Assembly (NCBI GenBank): GCA_020634395.1
Contig: JACKBU010000008.1
Location: forward strand, 62,001 to 126,000
Source: Ardenticatenaceae bacterium
GTDB taxonomy: Bacteria; Chloroflexota; Anaerolineae; Promineifilales; Promineifilaceae
Direction of reading: 5' to 3'
DNA: 64,000 nucleotides
Below the pieces are notes generated by a model, which was given only the letters and a program-made list of their open reading frames with translations, did not search any database and was not told where the DNA came from. Each line of letters begins with the position of its first letter. Position 1 is the stretch's first letter. Position numbers and translations under genes: made by a program. Shown here piece after piece: positions 50,240-59,666 of this stretch.

Positions 50240-51658
50240 TTACAGAGTGCTGGAGATAGATAATTGTTTCCCGTTGGCCTCATATAGGGCAGCTTTGATT
50301 TCTAGCATATCCCGGCGAGCCGTTGCATCCGTTTCTAACAGAGCCGCGATTTTTTCATACCCATACAGCACAGTTGTGTGATCCCGATTTCCGAGATGTT
50401 CCCCAATATATGGGAGCGAACTGTCTGTTTCTGTGCGTGCCAGATACATCGCCATTTGCCGGGGAAACGCAATGGTGCGGCTGCGGCTGGTGCTGTATAG
50501 GGCGTCTTCCGTAACGTTATAGTAAGCACAAACGGCTTCAACGACTTGGGGGATGGTCACTTTTTCCGGCCGTCTTACCAGATCGGCCAGGGCCATATTT
50601 ACCAGATCGCTGTCCACCACGCCCGTGCCTGAAAGCTGCGCATAAGCAATCACCTTGTTTAGCGCCCCTTCTAATTCACGGATGTTGTTTCGTACATGAT
50701 GAGCGATCAGATCGATCACGTGATCAGGCACAGCCACGCCATGATCTTCCGCTTTAGCCTGCAAAATCGCTTTCCGGGTCTCCGTATCCGGCAGTTGAAT
50801 GTCGGCCATCAGCCCCCACTCAAAACGGGACTGGAGGCGCTCTTCCAGCGTGGCCATCGCCTTCGGCGGCCGATCGCTGGACAAAACCACCTGCTTACCC
50901 TGGCTGTGCAGATCGTTAAACGTGTGGAACAACTCTTCCTGTGTGCTCTCTTTCCCGGCGATGAATTGGATATCGTCGATAAGCAAAATATCAGGGGTAC
51001 GATAACGTTCACGGAACTGCGCCATCTGTTTGTTGCGAATAGACTGTACCAGATCGTTGGTGAACGTTTCTGAGGAGATGTAGCAAATGGTCAATCCATC
51101 GCTAACACATTTGTGTCCGATGGCGTGGAGCAAATGCGTCTTTCCCAGTCCTACGCCACCATAGATGAAAAGGGGGTTATATGTCTGGCCCGGATTTTCC
51201 GCTACTGAGAGCGCTGCGGCGTGAGCCAACCGGTTGCTTGCCCCAACTACAAAACTGGCAAATGTAAATCGACTGTTAAGGGCCAGACTGATAGATTCTA
51301 CAGACTGATTTCCCTTTGTCTGGCGGCGAAGTGGTTTGGAATCACTATTCTCTGCCGTATTACCGGTCATTACCTGGGGCGCCGGCGTAATAATTTCGTC
51401 TGACCATACGACAAAGCGTATATTGATCGGTTGTCCTACGATAGCCGATAGCGTACGCAGAATCGTGTCTTGCAGTCGGTTTTCTAACCAGTCTTTGGCA
51501 TAATCGTTGCGGACTCCAATTACGAATTCGTTGTCTTCGCAGGCGAGTAAACGAGCGTCCTTTAACCAGGTGTTAAACGTTGCCTTGGTCATTTGCAACT
51601 CTAATTCGCCCAGCGTTGCTTTCCAAGCAGTTTCTGGAGACATATTTTCCCTAGCCAT
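50240..51658 (-). CDS. dnaA: Chromosomal replication initiator DnaA
   Basis: About 472 residues from ATG 51658 (MARENMSPETAW); ATG 51643 (MSPETAW) is an alternative with AGGGA upstream. Domain I is followed by a linker, then the AAA+ core with Walker A GGVGLGKTHLLHAIG and Walker B ILLIDDIQFIAGKE, and the C-terminal DNA-binding domain with the signature LGNRDHTTVLYGYEKI. The gene contains no ACGGCCGT octamer although its surroundings do. DnaA boxes lie beyond its 3' end, and spoVS is divergent upstream. No dnaN or rpmH is visible nearby. Confidence 0.96.
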   Translation of the reverse strand: MARENMSPETAWKATLGELELQMTKATFNTWLKDARLLACEDNEFVIGVRNDYAKDWLENRLQDTILRTLSAIVGQPINIRFVVWSDEIITPAPQVMTGNTAENSDSKPLRRQTKGNQSVESISLALNSRFTFASFVVGASNRLAHAAALSVAENPGQTYNPLFIYGGVGLGKTHLLHAIGHKCVSDGLTICYISSETFTNDLVQSIRNKQMAQFRERYRTPDILLIDDIQFIAGKESTQEELFHTFNDLHSQGKQVVLSSDRPPKAMATLEERLQSRFEWGLMADIQLPDTETRKAILQAKAEDHGVAVPDHVIDLIAHHVRNNIRELEGALNKVIAYAQLSGTGVVDSDLVNMALADLVRRPEKVTIPQVVEAVCAYYNVTEDALYSTSRSRTIAFPRQMAMYLARTETDSSLPYIGEHLGNRDHTTVLYGYEKIAALLETDATARRDMLEIKAALYEANGKQLSISSTL

Positions 51659-52318
51659 TTTATTGTTGGCCTGCAATATAGGCAGGCGCAATAAGCTCGT
51701 GGCGATAAGCCACAATTAGAACAGTAACTTGAAGAAACGGGGATTTCAGTCCGTCGCGGTAGCTATCTTGTTTTTACCAATACCCTCAACCTGGTAAAAC
51801 ATTGTGCTAAAGGATTAACTCCCTTGTGGCGGTTCACTACGACCCCTCGGTGAACACATATGCTAATCCTAGCAACCATGATAAGCTACGACGGTCTAAA
51901 CATTTTAACAAATGGGTTAGGGCGGCGCAATGAAATGGAGCGGATTTTGCCTTAAAACGTTCAATGTTTTTAGGATAGAGAAATCTTAAAAAATTGGCGG
52001 ATTTTAAGTTTCGCTGCTTGACAAAATTCCCTCCCGCCTAAGTTTGGGGACTTATTTTTTATGCACCCCATATATGGGGGGAAGCAATACTTTATTATGA
52101 AAAGTTAAGACGCTTCTTCTGTTTGGTCAGTGAGGCAGTCACGTGTTTTTCACGCCTCTATCGATTCAAGGTCATGAATCAAGGGTCGGCAGGCGGGAAC
52201 AAGTGTACTTGCTTGACAATATTGAAGGAAATTGACTAGAATTTTGTTATTCCAAGGCACAAATACCCCTAATTTAGGCTTTGGAATGTCTCGCAACGAA
52301 CATACATGGAGGCTTTTT
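51659..52318. other. 660-base gap between dnaA and spoVS with structured element
   Basis: Contains a set of inverted repeats. GTTTTTACCA/TGGTAAAAC forms a hairpin at 51770-51800. GCTAaaGGATTA (51806-51817) pairs with TAATCCTAGC (51864-51873) around the hairpin GTTCAC/GTGAAC (51832-51855). Read as dnaA leader RNA this would make a multi-stem structure about 110-215 bases before the start codon. A 14-base palindrome CCCCATATATGGGG is at 52066-52079. No ACGGCCGT copies and no convincing gene. I cannot match the structure to a known riboswitch. Confidence 0.45.
52213..52242 (+). promoter_or_regulatory. spoVS promoter
   Basis: TTGACA (52213-52218), 18-base spacer, TAGAAT (52237-52242), about 75 bases before the ATG. 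Confidence 0.7.
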
Positions 52319-52582
52319 ATGAACGTGATCAAGGTTTCTGCTCGTTCCCGTACCGCTGCCGTCGCTGGCGCTATTGCAGGTGTTATGCGAGAGGCAAATC
52401 GGGCAGAAGTTCAGGCAATTGGTGCTGGGGCTGTTAATCAAGCGCTCAAGGCAATTGTCATTGCAAAAGGGTATCTGGCAGAAGAAGGGGTAGATGTGGT
52501 GTGTGTCCCCTCATTTGTAGAGGTTAGTATCGATGCTCAAGAAAGGACTGCGATACGAATTGTTGTGGAACCTCGCAGTTAG
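52319..52582 (+). CDS. spoVS: Stage V sporulation protein S-like (SpoVS)
   Basis: 87 residues, the exact family size, from ATG 52319 with GGAGG upstream. The sequence MNVIKVSARSRTAAVAGAIAGVMREANRAEVQ ... IGAGAVNQALKAIVIAKGYL ... VSIDAQERTAIRIVVEPR (split here) is a near-textbook SpoVS, an Alba-like DNA/RNA-binding fold. In Bacillus it affects septation and coat formation; in non-sporulating lineages such as Chloroflexota its role is unknown. Own promoter and terminator, more AT-rich than its neighbours and free of the octamer. Its position beside dnaA suggests a link to chromosome or cell-cycle control, which is inference. Confidence 0.94.
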   Translation: MNVIKVSARSRTAAVAGAIAGVMREANRAEVQAIGAGAVNQALKAIVIAKGYLAEEGVDVVCVPSFVEVSIDAQERTAIRIVVEPRS

Positions 52583-52608
52583 CCGAGCCTGTCGTATGGC
52601 TTCTCAAT

Positions 52609-52637
52609 AGGACACAGTGTGAACTGTGTCCTTTTTG
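52609..52637 (+). terminator. Terminator of spoVS
   Basis: Ten-base stem AGGACACAGT / ACTGTGTCCT with GTGA loop and T-run. Confidence 0.92.
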
Positions 52638-52694
52638 TTTGTATAAGTGGTGATTTATTTCAGGCACATTTGCCTGAAGTTAGATGGAGTGGTG

Positions 52695-55544
52695 ATGAAA
52701 AAGATAAGGAACGTAGCGTTAGTCGTACTTTTGGCCGGTTTAATCTCCTGGGTTTTGATGGCTAGCTTGCCGAGTTTTTCTACCGGGCAGCCTGGCGCCC
52801 AAGTGGCTGGCGGGGAACCCCTTTCTGGTAACGGCCGTTTGTTGAACGAAAATTGGTTCACGGCCGTTTCCGCTCATCTTCAGCAGACAGAATACAGCTT
52901 TTCCGGGCAGGGAGACCATTACCAGGCTCCCAATCGCGCCCTTAACCTGCGCACGTCCTTATCGCCTACCGGCGTGCGTATCACGCCCCGGCTGAATGAT
53001 AACTGGCAGTGGGGTCTGGATATGGTTCAGTATGGGCAGGGAGGGCGCCGGCTAACGGCCGTTCCGGCTGTCCTCACGGCCGTCGGCCCCCAACTTACCG
53101 CTGATCGTGGCTCTCTCGTCGAAGAGTACGTGAATCACGGCCGTGGCCTGAGGCAGACGTTTACGCTGCCACGGCCGTTACAGCCTGGCGAGACATGGGA
53201 GGTAGATCTGGCGCTGACCGGCACTTTGCAGCCAGAAGCTGCCGCCTCAGGCACGGAGCTGATTTTCTATGATGCCGGACAGGAAGTACTGCGTTACAAA
53301 GATCTGAAAGCCTATGATGCGCGCGGCAAGTCTTTGCCCGCCAGCGTGGCGATGGCCGATCTATCTGTCGGGCGCACGGCCGTGCGCTTGAGCGTGGATA
53401 CCGCCGGGGCCGAATACCCGGTCACCGTGGAAGCCTTCATCCTCACACCCCAGGCCGATTGGACCACATTTACACCGCAAGATGCGAACTACGGCTTTTC
53501 TGTAGCCCCAGCCGGCGACGTCAACGGCGATGGGTTCGATGACGTGATCGTCGGCGCGAATTGGTTTGACAACGGCCAGGTCGATGAAGGCGCAGCGTTC
53601 GTTTTTCTGGGGGGACCAACCGGATTGGCGCCGGCTTTCGCCTGGCGTGTAGAGAGCAATACCGCCAATGAAGAGTTTGGCGTCGCCGTATCCACGGCCG
53701 GCGACGTGAATTACGATGGGTACGACGATGTGATCGTCGGAGCCGATTCGCCGCTGCCCAATCTGAAAGGGCAGGTCTACGTCTTTTTGGGCTCTTCTAC
53801 CGGGCTGGCTGCCGTACCGGCCTGGATCCATGTGGGCGAACAGCCGGATGATCGGTTTGGCACGGCCGTCGCCGCTGCCGGTGACGTCAACGGCGATTTT
53901 TATGCTGACGTGATCGTGGGCGCACCCGATTACGTGGAACAGCAAGGCCAAAAGGTCGGCCGCGCATACGTCTTTTATGGTGGACCGGGCGGTTTGCCGG
54001 CCACGCCCAGTTGGATCGCAGAAGGCACGCCGATTAACAGTGTCAACTTTGGCATTTCTGTCGATACGGCTGGCGACGTGAATAACGACAACTACGACGA
54101 CATCATCATCGGCGACAGCGAATACAATCCAGATGGAGTCACGGGCATGGCGGCCGTTTTTCTGGGCGATCCAGATGGATTGCCGGTTAGTAATCCGCCG
54201 TTGGCCGGTCTCAACGATGCTGCCAGCATACAGTTGGGCGAGTTCATTTCACTTCCTCCGTATCACTTGTTTGGCTTTTCTGTTGGCACGGCCGGTGATG
54301 TGAACCGGGATGGTTTCGACGACGTGATCGTCGGGGCACCAAGCTATGGCGACCAGGTGGGCGTGTACGGGGCCGCCTATCTTTTTTATGGTACTTCTAC
54401 TGGAGAAGTGCTGACGCCGACGTTCTTAACTGAATACACGTTCGATTCCATGTTCGGCTACGATGTGGGGACGGCCGGCGATGTGAATGCCGATGGCTAC
54501 GATGATGTCATCGTTGGTGCGCCAGGTTACGATGCCAATATTGTGCCCGGCAAGCAAAATCAGCCCACGGCCGTTGGCGGCGGTGCTGCTTTTGTCTATT
54601 TGGGCACACCCGACGGCATAGACGCTTTCCCAGTCTGGTCTGGAGCCAGCCTGGCTTTGAATGCCCGTTACGGCACGGCCGTGGCGGCCGCCGGCGACGT
54701 GAACAAGGATGGCTACGACGACGTGATTGTCGGGTCGCCGCAGCATCCCAACCCGCCCGGTTTTAGCGGGCAGGCGTTCGCCTATTATGGCTCTGGCCTC
54801 ATCGCCGAGCTGACGGCCGTTAACAGCAGCCCCACACCCTTGGGCCAGCCAACCTTGTTCCAGGCAGTCGGCAGTGGTGGCTTTTTGCACTACGAATGGG
54901 CGTTTGGTGATGGCGCGACGGCCGTTGGCCCGAATGCCAGCTATGTGTACAGCGCGCCGGGGCTTTATACGGCCGTGGTCACGGCCACCAGCCTTACAGA
55001 TGTTCTCTCCGCCACCACGCCGGTGACGATCACCGTCGATTCCACCGTCACGCCGGGCGCTGGTGGTGAATTGTCATTCACCAATCCCGATACTGGCCTG
55101 GGGTTAAACGTCAACGTGCCGCCTGGCGCGGTAAACGACCTGCTGCAGCTGTCCTATACGCCGCTGATTACAATCCCCCAGCCGTCGCCCACCGGCACAA
55201 TCGGCTATTACTTTGATCTGGACGGCCGTGCCGGAGAGAAGGTCTTCTTGCCGCTCATTGTGGCAGGCGGCTCTTCTAGCGCAGCGGCAACGGCCGTGCC
55301 CTCCACCGTTGCCAGCATTCCCTTCTTGCAGCCCGTCAAAATCACCATTTTTTACAACGGCGCTCAATTACCACCCGGTGTGAACGAGGCTGACCTTATC
55401 CTGTCGTTTTGGGATGTGGAAAGCCAATCCTGGATTGATGCCGCGACCACCTGTACGCCCACTTCCGACTATCAGCGCAACCTTGCCGAAGATTGGTTCA
55501 GCCTCGACATTTGTCACCTGAGCCGCTTCAGCGTGTCCGGCTAA
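52695..55544 (+). CDS. Secreted FG-GAP seven-bladed beta-propeller protein with PKD domain
   Basis: 949 residues from ATG 52695 (MKKIRNVALVVLLAG), GGAG upstream. A signal peptide (about 1-28) is followed by a beta-rich domain. Then come seven FG-GAP/integrin-alpha repeats, each with a calcium-loop core such as VNGDGFDDVIVG, VNYDGYDDVIVG, VNNDNYDDIIIG, VNRDGFDDVIVG, VNADGYDDVIVG and VNKDGYDDVIVG; the third, VNGDFYADVIVG, is slightly divergent. A PKD domain (EWAFGDGATAVG ... YSAPGLYTAVVTAT) and a C-terminal beta domain follow. Seven blades make one closed propeller, probably a surface adhesin or ligand-binding protein. No sorting signal is seen. Repeat octamers occur about 15 times in this gene, often coding Thr-Ala-Val. 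Confidence 0.92.
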   Translation: MKKIRNVALVVLLAGLISWVLMASLPSFSTGQPGAQVAGGEPLSGNGRLLNENWFTAVSAHLQQTEYSFSGQGDHYQAPNRALNLRTSLSPTGVRITPRLNDNWQWGLDMVQYGQGGRRLTAVPAVLTAVGPQLTADRGSLVEEYVNHGRGLRQTFTLPRPLQPGETWEVDLALTGTLQPEAAASGTELIFYDAGQEVLRYKDLKAYDARGKSLPASVAMADLSVGRTAVRLSVDTAGAEYPVTVEAFILTPQADWTTFTPQDANYGFSVAPAGDVNGDGFDDVIVGANWFDNGQVDEGAAFVFLGGPTGLAPAFAWRVESNTANEEFGVAVSTAGDVNYDGYDDVIVGADSPLPNLKGQVYVFLGSSTGLAAVPAWIHVGEQPDDRFGTAVAAAGDVNGDFYADVIVGAPDYVEQQGQKVGRAYVFYGGPGGLPATPSWIAEGTPINSVNFGISVDTAGDVNNDNYDDIIIGDSEYNPDGVTGMAAVFLGDPDGLPVSNPPLAGLNDAASIQLGEFISLPPYHLFGFSVGTAGDVNRDGFDDVIVGAPSYGDQVGVYGAAYLFYGTSTGEVLTPTFLTEYTFDSMFGYDVGTAGDVNADGYDDVIVGAPGYDANIVPGKQNQPTAVGGGAAFVYLGTPDGIDAFPVWSGASLALNARYGTAVAAAGDVNKDGYDDVIVGSPQHPNPPGFSGQAFAYYGSGLIAELTAVNSSPTPLGQPTLFQAVGSGGFLHYEWAFGDGATAVGPNASYVYSAPGLYTAVVTATSLTDVLSATTPVTITVDSTVTPGAGGELSFTNPDTGLGLNVNVPPGAVNDLLQLSYTPLITIPQPSPTGTIGYYFDLDGRAGEKVFLPLIVAGGSSSAAATAVPSTVASIPFLQPVKITIFYNGAQLPPGVNEADLILSFWDVESQSWIDAATTCTPTSDYQRNLAEDWFSLDICHLSRFSVSG

Positions 55545-55566
55545 AAACTGCTGCCGATTTCCTATC

Positions 55567-55605
55567 AAACAAAATGAGGCTTCCCGACGAAGCCTCATTT
55601 TGTTT
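55567..55605. terminator. Bidirectional terminator
   Basis: Seventeen-base perfect stem (AAACAAAATGAGGCTTC and complement) with five-base loop, between the convergent propeller and cyclase genes. The right arm overlaps the end of the cyclase gene. Confidence 0.92.
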
Positions 55606-58600
55606 GTGCGTACAATTCCTGGATGGCCCGATGGGTGGGTACGTCTGAAAGATACGCTTCCCGCAGGGGTTCTTCGCTGATTTTTCGGCTTTGTTCCCGC
55701 AGCAAGGTGTAGGCTTTTTCGATGGTGTCTCTGGCCTGCCTGACCTGACCGGTTTCTGCCAGCGTTTGGGCGCAGATGAGCAGCACATCCAGAGGATATT
55801 CCAGGCCGTCGATGCCGTGGGTATTGATCCAGGCCATTGCTTCTTCTGCCAGGCGCTCGGCCGCGACAACATCTTGCTGTTTCAGGGCCAGGCGGGCCAG
55901 GTCGGCCAGATTGTCGATGGCGCAGGCCGCCTGGCCAATATCGCGCCGTACGGCAAGGGCTTCCTGGTAGGCGGTTTGGGCTTCCTGATAGCGGCCTGAT
56001 CCTTCCAGGGCTTTGGCGACGGCCGTCAGGCTATACCCCTGCCCCAGCCGATCCCCAATCTCCTGATCGATGGCCAGCGCGCGCTGCGCTGCCTCTCTGG
56101 CCTGCTCGTCCTGTCCCAGATCGTGCAGCACCAGGGCCAGATTGCTGGCCGCAGAAGATTCCTCCAGGCGGTCCTGGAGCGTTTCGGCCAGGGACAGCGC
56201 TTGCTGGTGGAGGTTCTGGGCCTGATCTAGATTGCCCAATGTGTGGTAAATTGCCCCCAGGTTGTTGAGGATGCGCGCTTCGTTGTGGCGGCTGCCAATC
56301 ATTTGCGTGATGATCAGCGCTTCTTCACCGCTTTCTTTGGCCTTGCCAAAGTCGCCCAGGGCATGGTAGACGCCAATCAGGTTCAGCAGGCAGGCCGTTT
56401 GCCGCTGCAAATTCTTGAGCGTGCGCGTTAGGGCCAGGGCCTGCTCGTAATTGTCGCGCGCCCGGTGATGATCGCCCAGGAAATAAAAGACGACTCCCAG
56501 GCGGATCAGGCTGTTGGCTTCGTTGAGTTGATCGTTGTTGCGGCGTGCCAGAGCCTGCGCCTGGTGCAAGAGTTGTTGGGCTTCGTCAAAAGCGCCCTGG
56601 CGCACCAGGGCGAATGCCCACTCGTTCAGCCCTTCGGCTTTTTGGCGCAAATCGTGGGCCTGCTCAGCGTAGGTCACGGCCGTTTTTGCCTGGGCTACGG
56701 CCGTGGGGAAATCGCTGATGGCCTGGTAATAGGCCGCATATCGTAGGGCAATATCTGCCTGCTTGCCGGGCGTATCGGCCAGGGCGTGTAAGGTATCCAG
56801 GTCGGCTGCTTGCGCCTCGCGGCGGCCAGTAAGGTGGTAAACCTCCGCCCGGTCGCGCAACAGTTGGTATTGGTAGGTTTGCAGAACGGCCGTTAGCGGT
56901 TCCTTTTCCCCCAGCCCGGCCAGCAGCGCCAGTGCCCGGCTAAAGTAGCCAATCGCTTCCTCATTGGCAAACTGGCCGGCGGCCTGTTCACCCGCCTGGC
57001 TTAAATAGGCAATGGCTTTGTCTGGCACTTCGCCTTCCTCAAAGTGATAGGCAATGAGCGGCAGCAAAAAGGCCGTGTGCTCATCTAGCTCCTCTTCCAG
57101 CGCGGCGGCTACCTGTTGGTGAATAAGCCGGCGGGTGTGCCGGGGCACGGTAGCATAGGCCACTTCCTGGATGAGAATGTGGCGGAAAACCCATTCCCAG
57201 TCTTCGGCAATTTGTGATTGGCTGAGCCGGTCGGCAAGCTGGCGGATTTCTAGCAGCAGCAGAGTCGGCTCCACACTGTCCAGTCCGGTGATCTGGGCCA
57301 GCAGCTGCTGCCAGAACGTGCGCCCAATGATGGCCGCGTGCTGTGTTATCTGCTTGTTTTGCGGCGGCAGCCGGTCCAGGCGGGCAGCGATGATATCCTG
57401 TACGGAGCCGGGCACCTGCACGTCGGCCACGGACCGGGTGACGTGCCAGCCCGCAGACGTTTCATCCTCGCGCAGCGTCCCATCCTCGATAAACGACCGG
57501 ATCAGCTCCTCGACGTAAAACGGGTTGCCTTGCGCATGGCCGTGGATCAGATCTAGCAAATCGCCGGGCAGCGTTTGGTCCAGCAGGCCGGAAATGAGTG
57601 CTTCTGACTGGGAATCACTGAGGGCGGTTAGCTGCAGGCGGCGGTGCGGCGGTTGGGCCAACTCGTCCAGCAGCTGGCCCAGCGCCGACGCCGGGTCTTC
57701 GGCTGGCCGGCTGAGAATCAAGAGCATCACTGCCTGATTTGTAAATAGCTGGCGGCCAATCAGGTGTAGGAGGCGTTCCAGAAAAACCAGGGACAGTACG
57801 TCGGCCCAATGCAGGTCATCGAGGATGAGCAGCAGCGGCTCACCGGCGGTGGCCAAAAGGACGCGTTCCAGCGAAAGAAAGGTGCGGTCGCGGCGCTGCT
57901 CAGGGTTCAGGTGCTGCAAGGGATCGTCGGCCAGGGGGAGGCCGAGAATGCTGGCCAGGGAACCAAGCTGGTAGTGGAATTCGGCCTCGTCGATATGGGT
58001 TTCCAGGTTGTGGAGCTGGCTTTTGAGGTGGGAAACGGCCGTTTCCGCGCCCACGTCGCGCCCGATGTTGAACAGCGATCGGATCACATCCGCCAGTAGG
58101 GAATAGGGCGTGGTGCGCGTGTGGGTGTAGCCGGTGCCGCTAAGGATACGGGTTTGGGGATGGGTTTCGGCCATCCAGGCCACAAATTCTCGCCGGATTC
58201 TCGATTTGCCGATGCCGGCTTCGCCGGAAACGGCCGTGGCCCGCCACACCCGCTCCGCCAGCGCCTCGGCAAAAGTTTCTTGCAGCGCCGCAAATTCCGC
58301 TTCCCGCCCCACCATCGGCGCGTACAAACCGGCCAGCCCCCGCACCCGGCCACGTTCAGCCTTTTCACCCACCACCAGATACACCGTGATCGGCTCGCTC
58401 TTGCCCTTTACTGTGATTTGCTGGGGTGGCTCCATGTCGAAGACGGCATGGTTGGGCTGGGCCGTGGTGGCGCTGATCAGGATGCGGCCCACCGGCGCGG
58501 CGTGTTCCAGGCGGGAGGCCAAGTTAACGGTGTCGCCCATCACGGTGTAACTGCGTGTTTTTAGACCGCCTACCAGCCCGGCCAGCACTTCGCCGGTGTT

Positions 58601-59095
58601 CAGGCCAATGCGCATTTGCAGGCGGAAGCCGCGCTCGCGTTCCAGCTCCGCGCTAAATGCAGCGATGACTTTTTGCATGGCCAGGGCGGCGCGCACGGCC
58701 ATTTCCTCGTGGTTTTCCAGGGCCTGCGGCGCACCGAAAAGGGCCATCACCGCATCGCCGCTGTACTTGTCGATGGTGCCGCCAAAGCGGTGAATCTCCA
58801 CCGTCACAGATTCAAACAGCCGGTTCATGATGGCGGCTACATCTTCCGGGTCCAGGTTTTCGCTGAGGGCGGTGTAGCCGGAAACGTCGGCGAACAGCAC
58901 GGTCACGCGTTTACGTTCGTCGGGGGCCTGTTCTGGCTGGATGAGGGTCGCCAATCGCTCGCGTAGAAGATCGAGGGCAGTATCTACAACGAGGTCGCCG
59001 AGAGCGGCGCGCTGGGCTTCCAGGGCCACAATCGTGGTTTCGATGTTATGGATTTCTTGCTGAAAGGTTTGTGCAGACTTCAATGACTCATTCAT
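55595..59095 (-). CDS. Class III adenylate/guanylate cyclase - AAA ATPase - TPR signalling protein
   Basis: 1166 residues. A short N-terminal coiled coil is followed by a class III nucleotide cyclase domain (about 60-235). The metal Asp lies in VLFADVSGYTAL, DKYSGDAVMALFGAP carries a Lys and the second Asp, and VMGDTVNLASRLE holds the transition-state Asn/Arg, so all key positions are present. An AAA/STAND ATPase follows (Walker A GEAGIGKSRIRREF around 300; Walker B LLLILDDLHWAD near 425). The C-terminal half is TPR (for example NEARILNNLGAIYHTLGNLD, LEESSAASNLALVLHDLGQD). It probably makes cAMP or cGMP in response to a ligand bound by the TPR/ATPase part. Confidence 0.92.
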   Translation of the reverse strand: MNESLKSAQTFQQEIHNIETTIVALEAQRAALGDLVVDTALDLLRERLATLIQPEQAPDERKRVTVLFADVSGYTALSENLDPEDVAAIMNRLFESVTVEIHRFGGTIDKYSGDAVMALFGAPQALENHEEMAVRAALAMQKVIAAFSAELERERGFRLQMRIGLNTGEVLAGLVGGLKTRSYTVMGDTVNLASRLEHAAPVGRILISATTAQPNHAVFDMEPPQQITVKGKSEPITVYLVVGEKAERGRVRGLAGLYAPMVGREAEFAALQETFAEALAERVWRATAVSGEAGIGKSRIRREFVAWMAETHPQTRILSGTGYTHTRTTPYSLLADVIRSLFNIGRDVGAETAVSHLKSQLHNLETHIDEAEFHYQLGSLASILGLPLADDPLQHLNPEQRRDRTFLSLERVLLATAGEPLLLILDDLHWADVLSLVFLERLLHLIGRQLFTNQAVMLLILSRPAEDPASALGQLLDELAQPPHRRLQLTALSDSQSEALISGLLDQTLPGDLLDLIHGHAQGNPFYVEELIRSFIEDGTLREDETSAGWHVTRSVADVQVPGSVQDIIAARLDRLPPQNKQITQHAAIIGRTFWQQLLAQITGLDSVEPTLLLLEIRQLADRLSQSQIAEDWEWVFRHILIQEVAYATVPRHTRRLIHQQVAAALEEELDEHTAFLLPLIAYHFEEGEVPDKAIAYLSQAGEQAAGQFANEEAIGYFSRALALLAGLGEKEPLTAVLQTYQYQLLRDRAEVYHLTGRREAQAADLDTLHALADTPGKQADIALRYAAYYQAISDFPTAVAQAKTAVTYAEQAHDLRQKAEGLNEWAFALVRQGAFDEAQQLLHQAQALARRNNDQLNEANSLIRLGVVFYFLGDHHRARDNYEQALALTRTLKNLQRQTACLLNLIGVYHALGDFGKAKESGEEALIITQMIGSRHNEARILNNLGAIYHTLGNLDQAQNLHQQALSLAETLQDRLEESSAASNLALVLHDLGQDEQAREAAQRALAIDQEIGDRLGQGYSLTAVAKALEGSGRYQEAQTAYQEALAVRRDIGQAACAIDNLADLARLALKQQDVVAAERLAEEAMAWINTHGIDGLEYPLDVLLICAQTLAETGQVRQARDTIEKAYTLLREQSRKISEEPLREAYLSDVPTHRAIQELYAQTK

Positions 59096-59264
59096 GCTTA
59101 TACTTTACAATTGTCTCCCCCTGGTGCGGCGTCAGTATACCAAATTCTAACGCGTGTTGATTTTTTAACTGTAAAGAGTGGCTCACATAGAGTGTTCTTG
59201 ATATAACCAACCCGCGCATCACTTATTTATCCGTTGAACTTGCGGGATCACAGGAGTCAGGTGG

Positions 59265-59666
59265 ATGGTTTGTCCAAAGTGTCAGGGTTCGCTGCAGACC
59301 ACTTCGTTTGATGGCATTGAGGTAGAGCAGTGTGATGGCTGCCGGGGCGTCTGGCTGGATCTTGGTGAGTTGCCGGCGCTGCGGCAGCGGGAGAAGGGAC
59401 GGTGGGGGAAAGCTGTGGGGTACACGGCCGTTTACAATACCCTATCGGCGCCGTGTCCTCGCTGCGGCGGCCTGGGGCACATGACCCGAATGCACGATTT
59501 GCAGCATCCAGACATCACGATCGACACCTGTCCGGTTTGTTATGGCATCTGGCTGGACGGTGGGGAACTGAACAAACTGGCGCAAAGGGGTTGGGGCTTG
59601 CAGCTTAAGGCCCTGCTGTACGATTGGTTGGACCAACTCTTGCCGGAAAGCAACCAGGGAGGTTAA
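59265..59666 (+). CDS. Two-zinc-finger (zf-TFIIB-like) protein
   Basis: 133 residues. It has two similar zinc ribbons: CPKCQGSL...CDGCRGVWLDLGEL (about 3-37) and CPRCGGLG...CPVCYGIWLDGGELNKL (about 64-107). The C-x2-C...C-x2-C-x-G-x-W-L-D-x-G-E-L signature is that of the zf-TFIIB family, thought to bind nucleic acid or act in protein assembly. AGGAG precedes ATG 59265. The stop overlaps the next gene's ATG (TAATG), so the two are coupled. Confidence 0.85.
   Translation: MVCPKCQGSLQTTSFDGIEVEQCDGCRGVWLDLGELPALRQREKGRWGKAVGYTAVYNTLSAPCPRCGGLGHMTRMHDLQHPDITIDTCPVCYGIWLDGGELNKLAQRGWGLQLKALLYDWLDQLLPESNQGG

Noticed and set aside
51720..51880. Known riboswitch (TPP, cobalamin, c-di-GMP) upstream of dnaA
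   Set aside because: Stems are visible but none of the conserved core sequences of these classes could be found.
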